Shown: positions 39,136-47,896, numbered from the stretch's first letter. The stretch: DNA of 64,000 bases from Clostridia bacterium (GCA_900770415.1 CAAGKN010000004.1:62001-126000), one strand, 5' to 3'. Notes: generated by a model from the letters alone, not told the origin. Program-made: numbers and translations.

Positions 39136-39579
39136 ATGGAAGAAGAAAATAAAGATACAAGAGAAAAAGAGGAAACAGTTGAAATTACAGAAACAAATAA
39201 CGAAGAAATAAAAATAGCAGATGATGTTGTTTCAATAATTGCAGGAAAAGCAGTTTCAGAAATTTCAGGAGTAGCTGGAATGGCTGGAGGATTTGCTGGA
39301 GGTATTTCAGAAGTTTTTAGCGGAAAGAAAAATTTATCAAAAGGCATAAAAGTTGATGTAGGTGAAAAAGAAGTAAAAATAGATGTTAATATAATAGTGG
39401 AATATGGAGCAAGAATTCCAGATGTTGCATTTGAAATACAAAACAGAGTAAAAAAAGCAGTAGAAACAATGACAGGACTAAATGTATCAAGTGTTAATGT
39501 ACATGTTCAAGGAGTTAACATACCAGAAGATAAAAAAGAGGAAAAAGAAGAAACTCAAGAAGAACAACAACAAGACTAA
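39136..39579 (+). CDS. Asp23/Gls24 family envelope stress protein
   Basis: A 147-aa protein: acidic N-terminus, the Asp23 domain (ADDVVSIIAGKAVSEISGVAGMAGG, VDVGEKEVKIDVNIIVEYGARIPDVA, VKKAVETMTGLNVSSVNVHVQGV), then an acidic Gln/Glu tail. Members associate with the membrane through AmaP, encoded next. Start follows AGGAGGTATT. Confidence 0.9.
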   Translation: MEEENKDTREKEETVEITETNNEEIKIADDVVSIIAGKAVSEISGVAGMAGGFAGGISEVFSGKKNLSKGIKVDVGEKEVKIDVNIIVEYGARIPDVAFEIQNRVKKAVETMTGLNVSSVNVHVQGVNIPEDKKEEKEETQEEQQQD

Positions 39580-39623
39580 GGAGAATGTATATTCCAAATC
39601 ATTATAAAGAGGAGAAATAAAAG

Positions 39624-40181
39624 ATGAAAGGTTTAGATAAATTTAATTTAGTATTATTTTCAATAATAATTTTAGTAATATCAGTATTAATTAGCTTTTT
39701 ACAATTTGGATGGATTGATGTTAATTTAGTATGCAATGGAATAAGCTTTTTAGTTGACAATAGTGTTGCAGGCAACATTTCTTTAGGACTAGCTATAGTA
39801 TTAATACTATTATCAATAAAATCAATTTTCTTTAATTCTTATTCAAGCGAAAGCCAAGGAAAAGACGGGATTTTATTAGAAAATGATAATGGTAAACTAT
39901 TAGTATCAAGAGATACAATAGAAAGCCTAGCAAATACAGTTATAAAATCTTTTGACAGTGCAGAAACAGTTATGACAAAAGTAGAAGTAGATGAAGAAAG
40001 CCACATTAAAATATATATTACATTATCTGTACATCCAGATGCTGTAATTAAAGATTTGTCTGCTAAATTACAAAGCAATGTAAAAGATGCAATAAAAAAA
40101 TCATTAGACTTAGATGTTACAGAAGTAAACATAAGAGTAAAAAATATAAGTGTAAAGAAAGAACCACAAATTAAAGAATAA
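39624..40181 (+). CDS. amaP: Alkaline shock response membrane anchor protein AmaP
   Basis: A 185-aa protein with two transmembrane helices (about 7-27 and 48-67) and a cytoplasmic Asp23-like domain (LANTVIKSFDSAETVMTKVEVDEES, TEVNIRVKNISV). AmaP anchors Asp23-family proteins to the membrane. It sits directly after the Asp23/Gls24 gene and before a DUF2273 gene, the standard cluster. Confidence 0.88.
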   Translation: MKGLDKFNLVLFSIIILVISVLISFLQFGWIDVNLVCNGISFLVDNSVAGNISLGLAIVLILLSIKSIFFNSYSSESQGKDGILLENDNGKLLVSRDTIESLANTVIKSFDSAETVMTKVEVDEESHIKIYITLSVHPDAVIKDLSAKLQSNVKDAIKKSLDLDVTEVNIRVKNISVKKEPQIKE

Positions 40182-40194
40182 GGGATGTTGAGTT

Positions 40195-40398
40195 ATGGAA
40201 AAAGTTAAACAATTTCTAATTAATTATAGAGGTGCAATAATTGGAGGAATAGTAGCAATAATTGCTTTATTATTAAATCTTCATAAAGCAGTAATAATTA
40301 TTCTAATAGTAATTGCAGGAATTTTATTAGGAAACTACGTTCAACATAATAAAGAATTAGTAAAAGAAAAATTAAAATCATATATAGATAAACTATAG
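40195..40398 (+). CDS. DUF2273 small membrane protein
   Basis: A 67-aa protein with two hydrophobic helices (about 12-30 and 32-48) and a basic tail. Position after amaP and the GAIIGGIVAIIALLL / IILIVIAGILLGNYV pattern fit DUF2273, the usual third member of the Asp23/AmaP cluster. Confidence 0.8.
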   Translation: MEKVKQFLINYRGAIIGGIVAIIALLLNLHKAVIIILIVIAGILLGNYVQHNKELVKEKLKSYIDKL

Positions 40399-40418
40399 TA
40401 AGCTTTATGGAGGAATTT

Positions 40419-40820
40419 ATGAATAGATCACAAACAAGAGAATTAGCATTCAAACTACTATATCAAATAGAAATACAGAAAGAAATAAATGATGAAGATA
40501 TGCAGTTGTTTTTTGAAAACAATAATATAACTTCAGAAGAAGCAAAAGAATATATAAAAGACGTAGTAAATGGCACAAGTAAAAATTCAGAAGAAATACT
40601 AAAATTAATAAGCAATAATTTAAAAAAGGATTGGAACTTAGAAAGAATATCAAAAGTAAACTTAGCATTATTAAAACTTGCAATTTACGAAATACAATAT
40701 AAAGAAATTCCTTTTAAGGTTGCAATAAATGAAGCTGTTGAGCTTGCAAAAAACTATGGAGAAGAATCTTCACCAGTGTTTATTAATGGAATTTTAGCAA
40801 GTATAGTTAAGGAGAAATAA
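40419..40820 (+). CDS. nusB: Transcription antitermination protein NusB
   Basis: RNA-binding antitermination factor for rRNA operons. The 133-aa protein begins RSQTRELAFKLLYQIE and ends with FKVAINEAVELAKNYGEESSPVFINGILASIVKEK, both NusB signatures. The ATG at 40419 has ATGGAGG upstream. xseA follows with 1 nt between stop and start, a conserved Bacillota arrangement. Confidence 0.94.
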   Translation: MNRSQTRELAFKLLYQIEIQKEINDEDMQLFFENNNITSEEAKEYIKDVVNGTSKNSEEILKLISNNLKKDWNLERISKVNLALLKLAIYEIQYKEIPFKVAINEAVELAKNYGEESSPVFINGILASIVKEK

Positions 40821-40821
40821 A

Positions 40822-42010
40822 TTGAAAATAGAACCAATTACTGTATCTTACTTAAATAAATATATAAAAGAAAAAGTAGCAGAAGACGAGTACTTAAACA
40901 ATGTCTATGTTAGGGGTGAAATATCTAATTTTAAACATCACTATACAGGACATTTGTATTTTACATTAAAGGACGAAACTTCTTTAATAAAATGCATAAT
41001 GTTTAAGAGCTCTACTGCTACTTTAAATTTTACTCCAAAAGATGGAATGAAAGTATTAGTTTTAGGAACAGTTTCTGTATTTGAAAGAGATCGGAATTTA
41101 TCAAATATACGTAAAAGCAATGAAAGAAGATGGAATTGGAGACTTATATAAAGAATATGAAGAGCTAAAAAACAAATTAGAAAAAGAGGGGTTCTTTGAT
41201 AATAGCCATAAGCAAAAAATACCGTTTATGCCAAAAACAATAGGAGTGTTAACATCAAAAACTGGTTCAGTTATAAAAGATATTATAAACGTATCTACAA
41301 GGAGAAATCCAAATGTTCACATCAGATTATTTCCAATACCAGTGCAAGGCAAAGGTGCTGAACTGGAAATTGCAGATGCAATTAGAACAATGAATGAAAA
41401 GAAACTAGCAGATGTTTTAATTTTGGCAAGAGGCGGAGGGTCAATAGAAGACCTGTGGCCATTTAATGAGGAAATAACAGCAAGGGCAATATATAATTCA
41501 AAAATACCAATAATTTCTGCAGTAGGTCATGAAACAGATTTTACAATAGCAGATTTTGTAGCAGATTTAAGAGCACCAACTCCTTCTGCCGCAGCTGAAC
41601 TTGCAGTTCCTGATATAGAAGAAATAAAGAGAAAATTAGAAACATATAATCAAAGATACAAAACATCTTTGAAAAAGAAAATAGAATTTATGAAATTAAG
41701 ATATCAAAAATGTATGTCATCAAAAGTGTTTACTGACCCAACAGCAAAAATAAAAGAACAATATATTAATTTGGACATAACAATTAAAAGTCTAGAAAAC
41801 TTAATAACAAATAAAGTAAAAGATTCAAAAACAAAATCAATAGAATTGATTTCTAAACTAGACACATTAAGCCCATTAAAAACATTAACAAGAGGGTATT
41901 CAATAGCTCAAAAAGATGGTAAAACAATTAAAAGTGTTAAAGAGTTAAAAACAAATGATACGTTAGGTATAAGGTTTACAGATGGAGAAATAAAAACAAA
42001 AGTACTATGA
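40822..42010 (+). CDS. xseA: Exodeoxyribonuclease VII large subunit, with one CGG +1 shift site
   Basis: Large subunit of the single-strand exonuclease VII, 395 aa when read through. N-terminal OB domain (VRGEISNFKHHYTGHLYFTLKDE), catalytic region (GVLTSKTGSVIKDIINVSTRRNP, ARGGGSIEDLWPFNEE, SAVGHETDFTIADFVADLRAPTPSAAAELA), coiled coil and a C-terminal beta segment. TTG start after AAGGAGAAATAA, inside the nusB stop region. The frame breaks at CGG 41092; a +1 step gives FERDGIYQIYVKAM, with the conserved Gly of the OB/catalytic linker. Confidence 0.94.
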
Positions 42011-42020
42011 GGTGAATTTT

Positions 42021-42506
42021 ATGGATGATAAGAAGAAAATAATTATAATAGCAGTAGCAATAGTTTTAGTAATACTAATAACTTCACTTACAGTAAAACT
42101 AATAAAAATCGAAAAAAACAAAGGGAAAGAAGTAATAAATTTAAATAAAAATGCAATAGAAAATAATACGGTTGAAAATAATGCACAAAATGAAAATATA
42201 GAAGATAAAAACAATGAAAATGTAAATGAAGAAAAGAATAATCAAACTAATACTATACAAAATACCACTTCTAATGTAGACGAAGAAGAAGTTACAAAAA
42301 CAGAAATAGAAAAAGAAGAAACAGATAAAGAGAAAGCACTAAACCTTGTAAAAAAAGACTGGGGAGAAGACGACAATGTGTATTTTACATTTGAATCAAT
42401 AGACGGTAACGGAAACTGTGTAATATACGTAAGAGAAGGAGAAACAACAAGAGAAATAAGCATATACACAGTAAACATAAAAACAGGCACATTGAAGAAA
42501 GAATAA
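42021..42506 (+). CDS. Membrane-anchored protein of unknown function between xseA and xseB
   Basis: A 161-aa protein: an N-terminal transmembrane helix (about 5-25), a low-complexity Asn/Glu/Lys linker (about 40-100), and a small C-terminal domain (KALNLVKKDWGEDDNVYFTFE, NCVIYVREGETTREISIYTVN) resembling PepSY-like or lipoprotein tail domains. ATG at 42021 follows GAGGTGAAT. An insertion between xseA and xseB is uncommon. Confidence 0.65.
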   Translation: MDDKKKIIIIAVAIVLVILITSLTVKLIKIEKNKGKEVINLNKNAIENNTVENNAQNENIEDKNNENVNEEKNNQTNTIQNTTSNVDEEEVTKTEIEKEETDKEKALNLVKKDWGEDDNVYFTFESIDGNGNCVIYVREGETTREISIYTVNIKTGTLKKE

Positions 42507-42568
42507 ATTATATTGTATGAGTTGCTATTTAATGGTTACTCGAAACAAAACAAGATAGGGAGGTAAAA

Positions 42569-42787
42569 ATGAGTAAAGAATTAAATTTTGAAGAAACAAT
42601 GCAAGAACTAGAAAAAATAGTACAAGAATTAGAAAAAGGTGACATGAATTTAGATGATTCTATAAATAAATTTGAAGAAGGAATGAAACTTTCGAAAAGT
42701 GCAAGTGACTATTTAGAAAAAGCAGAAAAGAAAATAACAGTTTTAATAAATGCAAAAGATGAAGAAATAAAAGAAGAAGAATTTTAG
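42569..42787 (+). CDS. xseB: Exodeoxyribonuclease VII small subunit
   Basis: A 72-aa protein with the XseB helix pattern NFEETMQELEKIVQELEKGDMNLDDSINKFEEGMKLS. Partner of XseA. Start follows GGGAGGTAAA. Confidence 0.93.
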   Translation: MSKELNFEETMQELEKIVQELEKGDMNLDDSINKFEEGMKLSKSASDYLEKAEKKITVLINAKDEEIKEEEF

Positions 42788-42797
42788 GAGGTAAAAG

Positions 42798-44459
42798 ATG
42801 GAAGATATCGATATCGCAAGACAAGCAAAATTACAAAACATAACAAAGGTAGCAGAAAAACTAGGAATAGAGGAAGATTATTTAGAACAATATGGAAAAT
42901 ACAAAGCAAAAATCTCAAACGAATTATACGAAAAACTAAAAGATAAAAAAGATGGAAAATTAATACTTGTAACATCTATAAACCCAACACCATTAGGAGA
43001 AGGAAAAACTACTATATCAATAGGACTAGCTGACGGACTATCTAAAATAAATAAAAAAGCTATACTTGCGTTAAGAGAACCATCTTTAGGACCAGTATTT
43101 GGAATAAAAGGCGGAGCAACAGGTGGAGGATATGTTCAAGTTGCTCCAATGGAAGAAATAAATCTTCACTTTACAGGAGATATACATGCAATAACATCAG
43201 CAAACAATTTACTTTCTGCATTAATAGATAATCACATTTTCCAAGGAAATGAATTAGGATTTGATAAAGTAATTTGGAAAAGATGCGTAGATTTAAATGA
43301 TAGAGCATTAAGAAAAGTAGAAATATGTTTATCAGGAGAAAAAAATGCAGTTCCAAGAGAAGACGGATTTGATATAACAGTTGCATCAGAAATAATGGCA
43401 ATATTTTGCTTAGCAGAAGACTTAAACGATTTAAAGAGAAGAATTGGAAATATAGTAGTAGGATACAATAAAAATGGAGAAGAAATAAGAGCAAAAGATT
43501 TAAAGGCAGAAGGCGCAATGACAGTGCTTTTAAAAGATGCTATTAAGCCAAACCTAGTTCAAACATTAGAAAATACTCCAGCATTAATACATGGTGGACC
43601 ATTTGCAAATATTGCACATGGATGTAATAGTGTAATAGCTACAAAAATGGGTATGAAACTTGCAGATTATTGTATTACAGAAGCTGGCTTTGGTGCAGAT
43701 TTAGGAGCAGAAAAGTTTTTAGATATTAAATGCAGAAACTTACCTAAAACCCCAGATGCAGTTGTGTGCGTAGCAACAATAAAAGCATTAAAATATCATG
43801 GTGGAATGCCAATAGAAGATATAAAAGAAGAATCTATAGAATATTTAGAAAAAGGAATTCACAATTTATTAAAACATATAGATAATTTAAAAAATGTGTA
43901 TGGATTAAATGTAATAGTTGGAATCAATAAATACATAACAGATACAGATAAAGAAATAGAATACTTAAAAAATAAGTTAGAAGAAAAAGGTGTAAATATA
44001 AGTCTAGTAGAAGCTTGGGCAAAAGGCGGAGAAGGAGCAATAGATTTGGCAGAAAAAATAGTAGACTTATGTGAAAAACCAGCAAACTTTAAGTATTGCT
44101 ATGAATTAAATGACACCATAAAAGAAAAAATTGAAAAAATAGCAACAAAAATATATGGAGCAGAAGGAGTAGAATATAGTGACGAAGCAGAAAAAATAAT
44201 ACAAGATTTAGAGAAAAATGGTTATGGAAATATGCCAGTTTGCATAGCAAAAACACAATATTCATTCTCAGATGATGCTAAAAACTTATTATGTTTAGAA
44301 CCATTTAAAATACATGTAAAAAATGTAATACTAAAAACAGGTGCCGGTTTTATAGTAATACTTACAGGAAATATATTTACAATGCCAGGACTTCCAAAAG
44401 TTCCAGCAGCAGAAAAGATAGATATAGACGAAAACGGAAACATAGTAGGAATATTCTAA
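42798..44459 (+). CDS. fhs: Formate-tetrahydrofolate ligase
   Basis: Makes 10-formyl-tetrahydrofolate from formate, ATP and THF, supplying one-carbon units in anaerobes. The 553-aa length is typical. Visible: TSINPTPLGEGKTT (P-loop) near 58, REPSLGPVFGIKGGATGGGY near 95, HFTGDIHAITSANNLLSALIDNH near 120 and the C-terminal FIVILTGNIFTMPGLPK near 520. Start follows AGGAGG. It connects with thyA/folA and anaerobic metabolism. Confidence 0.96.
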   Translation: MEDIDIARQAKLQNITKVAEKLGIEEDYLEQYGKYKAKISNELYEKLKDKKDGKLILVTSINPTPLGEGKTTISIGLADGLSKINKKAILALREPSLGPVFGIKGGATGGGYVQVAPMEEINLHFTGDIHAITSANNLLSALIDNHIFQGNELGFDKVIWKRCVDLNDRALRKVEICLSGEKNAVPREDGFDITVASEIMAIFCLAEDLNDLKRRIGNIVVGYNKNGEEIRAKDLKAEGAMTVLLKDAIKPNLVQTLENTPALIHGGPFANIAHGCNSVIATKMGMKLADYCITEAGFGADLGAEKFLDIKCRNLPKTPDAVVCVATIKALKYHGGMPIEDIKEESIEYLEKGIHNLLKHIDNLKNVYGLNVIVGINKYITDTDKEIEYLKNKLEEKGVNISLVEAWAKGGEGAIDLAEKIVDLCEKPANFKYCYELNDTIKEKIEKIATKIYGAEGVEYSDEAEKIIQDLEKNGYGNMPVCIAKTQYSFSDDAKNLLCLEPFKIHVKNVILKTGAGFIVILTGNIFTMPGLPKVPAAEKIDIDENGNIVGIF

Positions 44460-44543
44460 AATTAATTAAAAACACATAAAAATACCATTTTTGGAGAAAA
44501 TATTTTTTATATACAATGAATTTTCTTTAAAGGTGGTTTTTTT

Positions 44544-45246
44544 ATGAAGAAAATTATAAAAAATAAAAGCAATATTATTGCTATACTTATATTAATAGTA
44601 TCTATAGCAGCTTTTTTATCATACAACATATTTTTTAGAGAAGATACCAATTCTTCGTATGCACTTTCTAAATATGGTTCTAGAAGTGATGAAGTAAAAC
44701 AAATACAAACAAAATTAAAAAGATGGGGCTATTACTATGGAAATGTAGATGGAATTTATGGCTCACAAACACTTTCAGCGGTAAAATGGTTCCAATCTAA
44801 AAACGGCCTAACAGTAGACCGGTATAGCAGGACCTAAAACACTTTCAGCAATGGGAATAAATTCTTCAAGTTCTTCAAATGCAACAACAAATTCTAGTTC
44901 AGACTTAAACTTACTTTCACATTTAGTATACGCAGAGGCAAGAGGAGAGCCATATTCTGGGCAAGTTGCAGTAGCATCAGTTGTATTAAATAGAGTTAAA
45001 AGTTCATCATTTCCAAACACAGTTGCAGGAGTAATATACGAAAGAGGGGCTTTTTCAGTAGTAAGTGATGGACAAATAAATTTAACGCCAAATGAAACTG
45101 CAAAAAAAGCAGCACAAGATGCAATAAACGGATGGGATCCATCTTATGGGGCAATATATTATTTTAATCCAAACACAGCTACAAGTGCATGGATTTGGTC
45201 AAGACCAGTAACAGTAGTAATAGGAAATCATAGATTTTGCAAATAA
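44544..45246 (+). CDS. Spore cortex-lytic enzyme SleB-like hydrolase, with one CGG +1 shift site
   Basis: Peptidoglycan hydrolase, 233 aa when read through. N-terminal signal/membrane segment (about 8-28), a peptidoglycan-binding domain (VKQIQTKLKRWGYYYGNVDGIYGSQTLSAVKWFQSKNG), then the hydrolase-2 domain (LLSHLVYAEARGEPYSGQVAVASVVLNRV, YYFNPNTATSAW, IGNHRFCK). The catalytic Glu fits AEARGE. The frame breaks at CGG 44820 between the domains; a +1 step gives LTVDGIAGPKTLSAMG, the expected end of the binding domain. Without it, only the binding domain would be made. Confidence 0.92.
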
Positions 45247-45251
45247 ATTGT

Positions 45252-45291
45252 AATTTGTAGGGATCACCCAGGAGTGCGACCCCTACAAATT
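45252..45291. repeat. Intergenic hairpin with GC-rich interior
   Basis: AATTTGTAGGG (45252-45262) pairs with CCCTACAAATT (45281-45291); the interior ATCAC...GTGCGA pairs partly. No T-run. Similar to the GGGTCG hairpins at 4310 and 58778. Confidence 0.6.
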
Positions 45292-45358
45292 CCAATTTAT
45301 CTAATTATTGACTTTTAACTAATATATTGATAATATATACACATAAATGGAGGAATAA

Positions 45359-45881
45359 ATGATACTATACCCAGATATATATTTAACAAATGTAAAAGAG
45401 ATTACAGTAGAATTACTACATAAAAACAATATTAAAGGATTATTGTTAGATGTTGATAACACACTAATTGATTTTGAATTAAAGATATTAGAAGGTTCTA
45501 AAGACTGGATTAATAACTTAAAAGAAAATAATTTTAAATTATGCATATTATCAAATACTAACAAGATTGAAAAGGTAAAAATGGTAGCAAAAGAGCTAGA
45601 CATACCATATATAAATTTTGCAAAAAAGCCATTTAAAAAAGGATTTAAACGAGGAGCCGAATTGTTGAACCTACAACCCAATGAGATAGCTGTAGTAGGA
45701 GACCAAATAATGACAGACGTGCTTCGGCGGAAACAGAATGAAAATGTTTACAATTCTTACAAAGCCATTAGGCAAAAAAGACATATTTATTACAAGAGTA
45801 AAAAGGCCTTTAGAAAATATAATAATTAAAAAATATTTAAAAAGGCAAGAAAGAAAGCAGGAGAAGAAAGATGTATTTTAA
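45359..45881 (+). CDS. YqeG-type HAD phosphatase, with one CGG +1 shift site
   Basis: HAD-superfamily phosphatase of the YqeG (IIIA) group, 173 aa when read through. Motif I LLLDVDNTLIDFE near 30, motif II LSNTN near 62, and VVGDQIMTDVLGG near 116. The frame breaks at CGG 45725 inside that last motif (CTT CGG CGG AAA); a +1 step gives TDVLGGNRMKMFTILTKPLGKKD, the classical YqeG ending, and a stop at 45879. The corrected gene overlaps the prepilin peptidase gene by 11 nt. Without the step the frame ends at 45829 with an unrelated tail. Confidence 0.9.
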
Positions 45882-46617
45882 TGATGTACATATATTATAT
45901 TATGTTTTATTTATCTTAGTAGGAGGAATAATAGGCCAATTTATAGATTATACAAGTAAATGTTTTATTAAAGAAAGAAAAATATTTACAAAGGAGAGTT
46001 TTAGTAAATATAAAAAAACTGTGCTTCCAAACTATATATTAATTTTAGGGATAGCAATTGCATATACAGGATTACTATATAAATTTGGATTACACTCAGG
46101 CTTTAAAGAGAATCTAGATTTAATAAAATATGTAATATTAATTCCAATGCTTGCATGTGCTTTTTATGTAGATTTAAAAGAACAAATAATACCAAACAGA
46201 TTAAACTTGCTAATATTTGAGATAGGATTAGTACTTGTATTTATATATGGCTTTATAAATATAAATATTTCATTAAATTTACTACTTGGAATGTTAGCAG
46301 GAGGAGGAATTTTCTTAATTATAACATTAATTGGAGGTCTTATTGCAGGAAAAGAAGCAATGGGAATGGGAGACGTAAAATTAATGGGAGCACTTGGATT
46401 ATTCTTTGGTTTACAAAATATTATTGTAATATCTGTTTTGGCATTTCTAATAGGAGCAATAGTTAGTATTGTTATAATGATAATAAAAAGGAAAGGTACA
46501 GATACATATATACCATTTGGACCATTTATTGTAATCTCATCAGTTATAACAATATTTGTACCATTTAGTATTTTGTTTACAATATTAATGAAAATATTCA
46601 CGCTAGGAATGTACTAA
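45871..46617 (+). CDS. Prepilin peptidase (A24 family)
   Basis: Aspartyl membrane protease that cleaves and methylates prepilins. The 248-aa protein has six or more hydrophobic helices. Catalytic Asp motifs: YVDLKEQIIPNRLN near 95 and GKEAMGMGDVKLMGALG near 165. The N-terminal cytoplasmic cysteine-containing methylase domain is shortened. Start follows AGGAGAAGAAAG and lies inside the end of yqeG. Possible substrate: the pilin-like protein at 14441. Confidence 0.87.
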   Translation: MYFNDVHILYYVLFILVGGIIGQFIDYTSKCFIKERKIFTKESFSKYKKTVLPNYILILGIAIAYTGLLYKFGLHSGFKENLDLIKYVILIPMLACAFYVDLKEQIIPNRLNLLIFEIGLVLVFIYGFININISLNLLLGMLAGGGIFLIITLIGGLIAGKEAMGMGDVKLMGALGLFFGLQNIIVISVLAFLIGAIVSIVIMIIKRKGTDTYIPFGPFIVISSVITIFVPFSILFTILMKIFTLGMY

Positions 46618-46641
46618 AATATTTAGAAAGAAGGTGGCTCT

Positions 46642-47703
46642 ATGAATTATAAAATGCGTGCTTTAAGAGAAAAAATGAAAAGTTTAAATTTAGAAGGAAT
46701 GATAGTAACTAATCCAATCAATATTAGATACTTAACCAACATTACTTCAGAAGGAACTTTGCTAATAACAAGAAAAGAAAACATATTTATAACATATACA
46801 ATGTACATAGAGGCAGTAAACAGTGTTCTTACTATAAATGATGACATAATAGTAATGGATTATAGAGATATAAGCAAGGAAGAATACGAAAATTTCTTTA
46901 CATTTTGTGAAAACGTAGGATTTGAAGAAAATCACGTAACATATAAGCAATATAAAAACATAAAACAAACATATAAGGCGAACGAGCTGGTAGAAACAGA
47001 AGGAATAATAGAAAAACAAAGAATAATTAAAGATGAAGAAGAAATAAATAAAATTAGAAAAGCATGTGAAATTACAGACAATTGCTTTACTTATTTATTA
47101 AGCTATATAAAAATAGGAATGACAGAAAAGCAAATTGCTTTAGAAATAGAAAGATATTTTAAAACAAACGGAGCAGACGGAGTTTCATTTGCCCCAATAG
47201 TAGCAATTGGAGAAAACTCATCAGTTCCACATTGGGTTCCAGGAGATAGAAAAGTAGAAATGGCAGATCCAATACTAATAGATATGGGTTGCAAATATGA
47301 TGGATATTGTTCAGATATGACAAGAACCATATTTATGGGATGCATACTAGAAGAAATAAAACCTGTATATGATTTAGCATTAAAGAATCTTGAACTTTCA
47401 ACAAAAGAAATAACAGATGGCTATACAATAAAAACAGCAGCCAACATGGTTGAAAGTGATTTTAAAGTGAATGGCTATAATTTAATTCATGCATTAGGCC
47501 ATGGAGTAGGATTAGAAGTGCACGAACTACCATTTATTAGATTAAAAAATGAAGCAAGTTTTAAAGAAAATATGGTTATTGCAGACGAACCTGGAATATA
47601 TTTACCAGGAAGATATGGAATAAGAATAGAAGATACTTTATTAGTTACAAAAAATGGCTCAGAAAGACTAACAAAATCAGAAAGAGGATATGTTGTAATA
47701 TAG
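46642..47703 (+). CDS. Xaa-Pro aminopeptidase (M24 family)
   Basis: Metal-dependent peptidase that removes an N-terminal residue before proline. The 353-aa protein has the creatinase N-domain (about 1-120) and the M24 domain with metal ligands DMGCKYDGYCSDMTRT, HALGHGVGLEVHE near 282, DEPGIYLPG near 314 and RIEDTLLV. Starts after AAGGTGG. The efp gene that often follows it is 3.4 kb downstream, with two unknown genes inserted between. Confidence 0.9.
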   Translation: MNYKMRALREKMKSLNLEGMIVTNPINIRYLTNITSEGTLLITRKENIFITYTMYIEAVNSVLTINDDIIVMDYRDISKEEYENFFTFCENVGFEENHVTYKQYKNIKQTYKANELVETEGIIEKQRIIKDEEEINKIRKACEITDNCFTYLLSYIKIGMTEKQIALEIERYFKTNGADGVSFAPIVAIGENSSVPHWVPGDRKVEMADPILIDMGCKYDGYCSDMTRTIFMGCILEEIKPVYDLALKNLELSTKEITDGYTIKTAANMVESDFKVNGYNLIHALGHGVGLEVHELPFIRLKNEASFKENMVIADEPGIYLPGRYGIRIEDTLLVTKNGSERLTKSERGYVVI

Positions 47704-47719
47704 TAAAGTAGATATAAAC

Positions 47720-47768
47720 AGCACCTTCAAAATTAGCAAAAAGCTAGTTATTTGAAGGTGCTATTTTA
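47720..47768 (+). terminator. Intrinsic terminator after the M24 peptidase
   Basis: AGCACCTTCAAA pairs with TTTGAAGGTGCT; an inner TAGC-AAAAA-GCTA hairpin fills the loop; ATTTTAT follows. Confidence 0.8.
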
Positions 47769-47771
47769 TAT

Positions 47772-47862
47772 GCTATAATCGCTATTGCCTTTGAGATTGC
47801 CTCATTTCATTCGAAAACTCAAATCGGCGGGAACAAATGTCGACTAAAGTCGCTTTGTTCCC
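47772..47862. repeat. Dispersed intergenic repeat, copy 2
   Basis: Core 47772-47831 is about 90% identical to 29960-30019. It is followed by a hairpin GGGAACAAA...TTTGTTCCC with an inner GTCGAC/GTCG pairing, structurally like copy 1 but different in sequence. It lies between a terminator and the next promoter. Confidence 0.75.
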
Positions 47863-47867
47863 AATAC

Positions 47868-47896
47868 TTGCAAAAATCTCCAAAAAGAGTTATAAT
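47868..47896 (+). promoter_or_regulatory. Promoter of the 758-aa unknown gene
   Basis: TTGCAA and TATAAT with a 17-nt spacer, 37 nt before the start codon. Confidence 0.65.

Noticed and set aside
941..45727. Random or motif-driven sequencing insertions as the cause of the CGG breaks
   Set aside because: Insertions would fall in all frames and before other codons; here all 18 fall in frame before GGN, on both strands, in varied contexts. It cannot be fully excluded without reads, so it is kept as the main refutation test.
941..45727. Programmed frameshifting by P-site slippage on a shared slippery sequence
   Set aside because: The codons before CGG are diverse and most cannot re-pair after a +1 step; no shared upstream Shine-Dalgarno or downstream structure is evident.
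45827..45829. Unshifted stop of yqeG
   Set aside because: The tail after CGG 45725 in that frame resembles nothing; the +1 frame has the classical LGGNRM...KPLGKKD ending.
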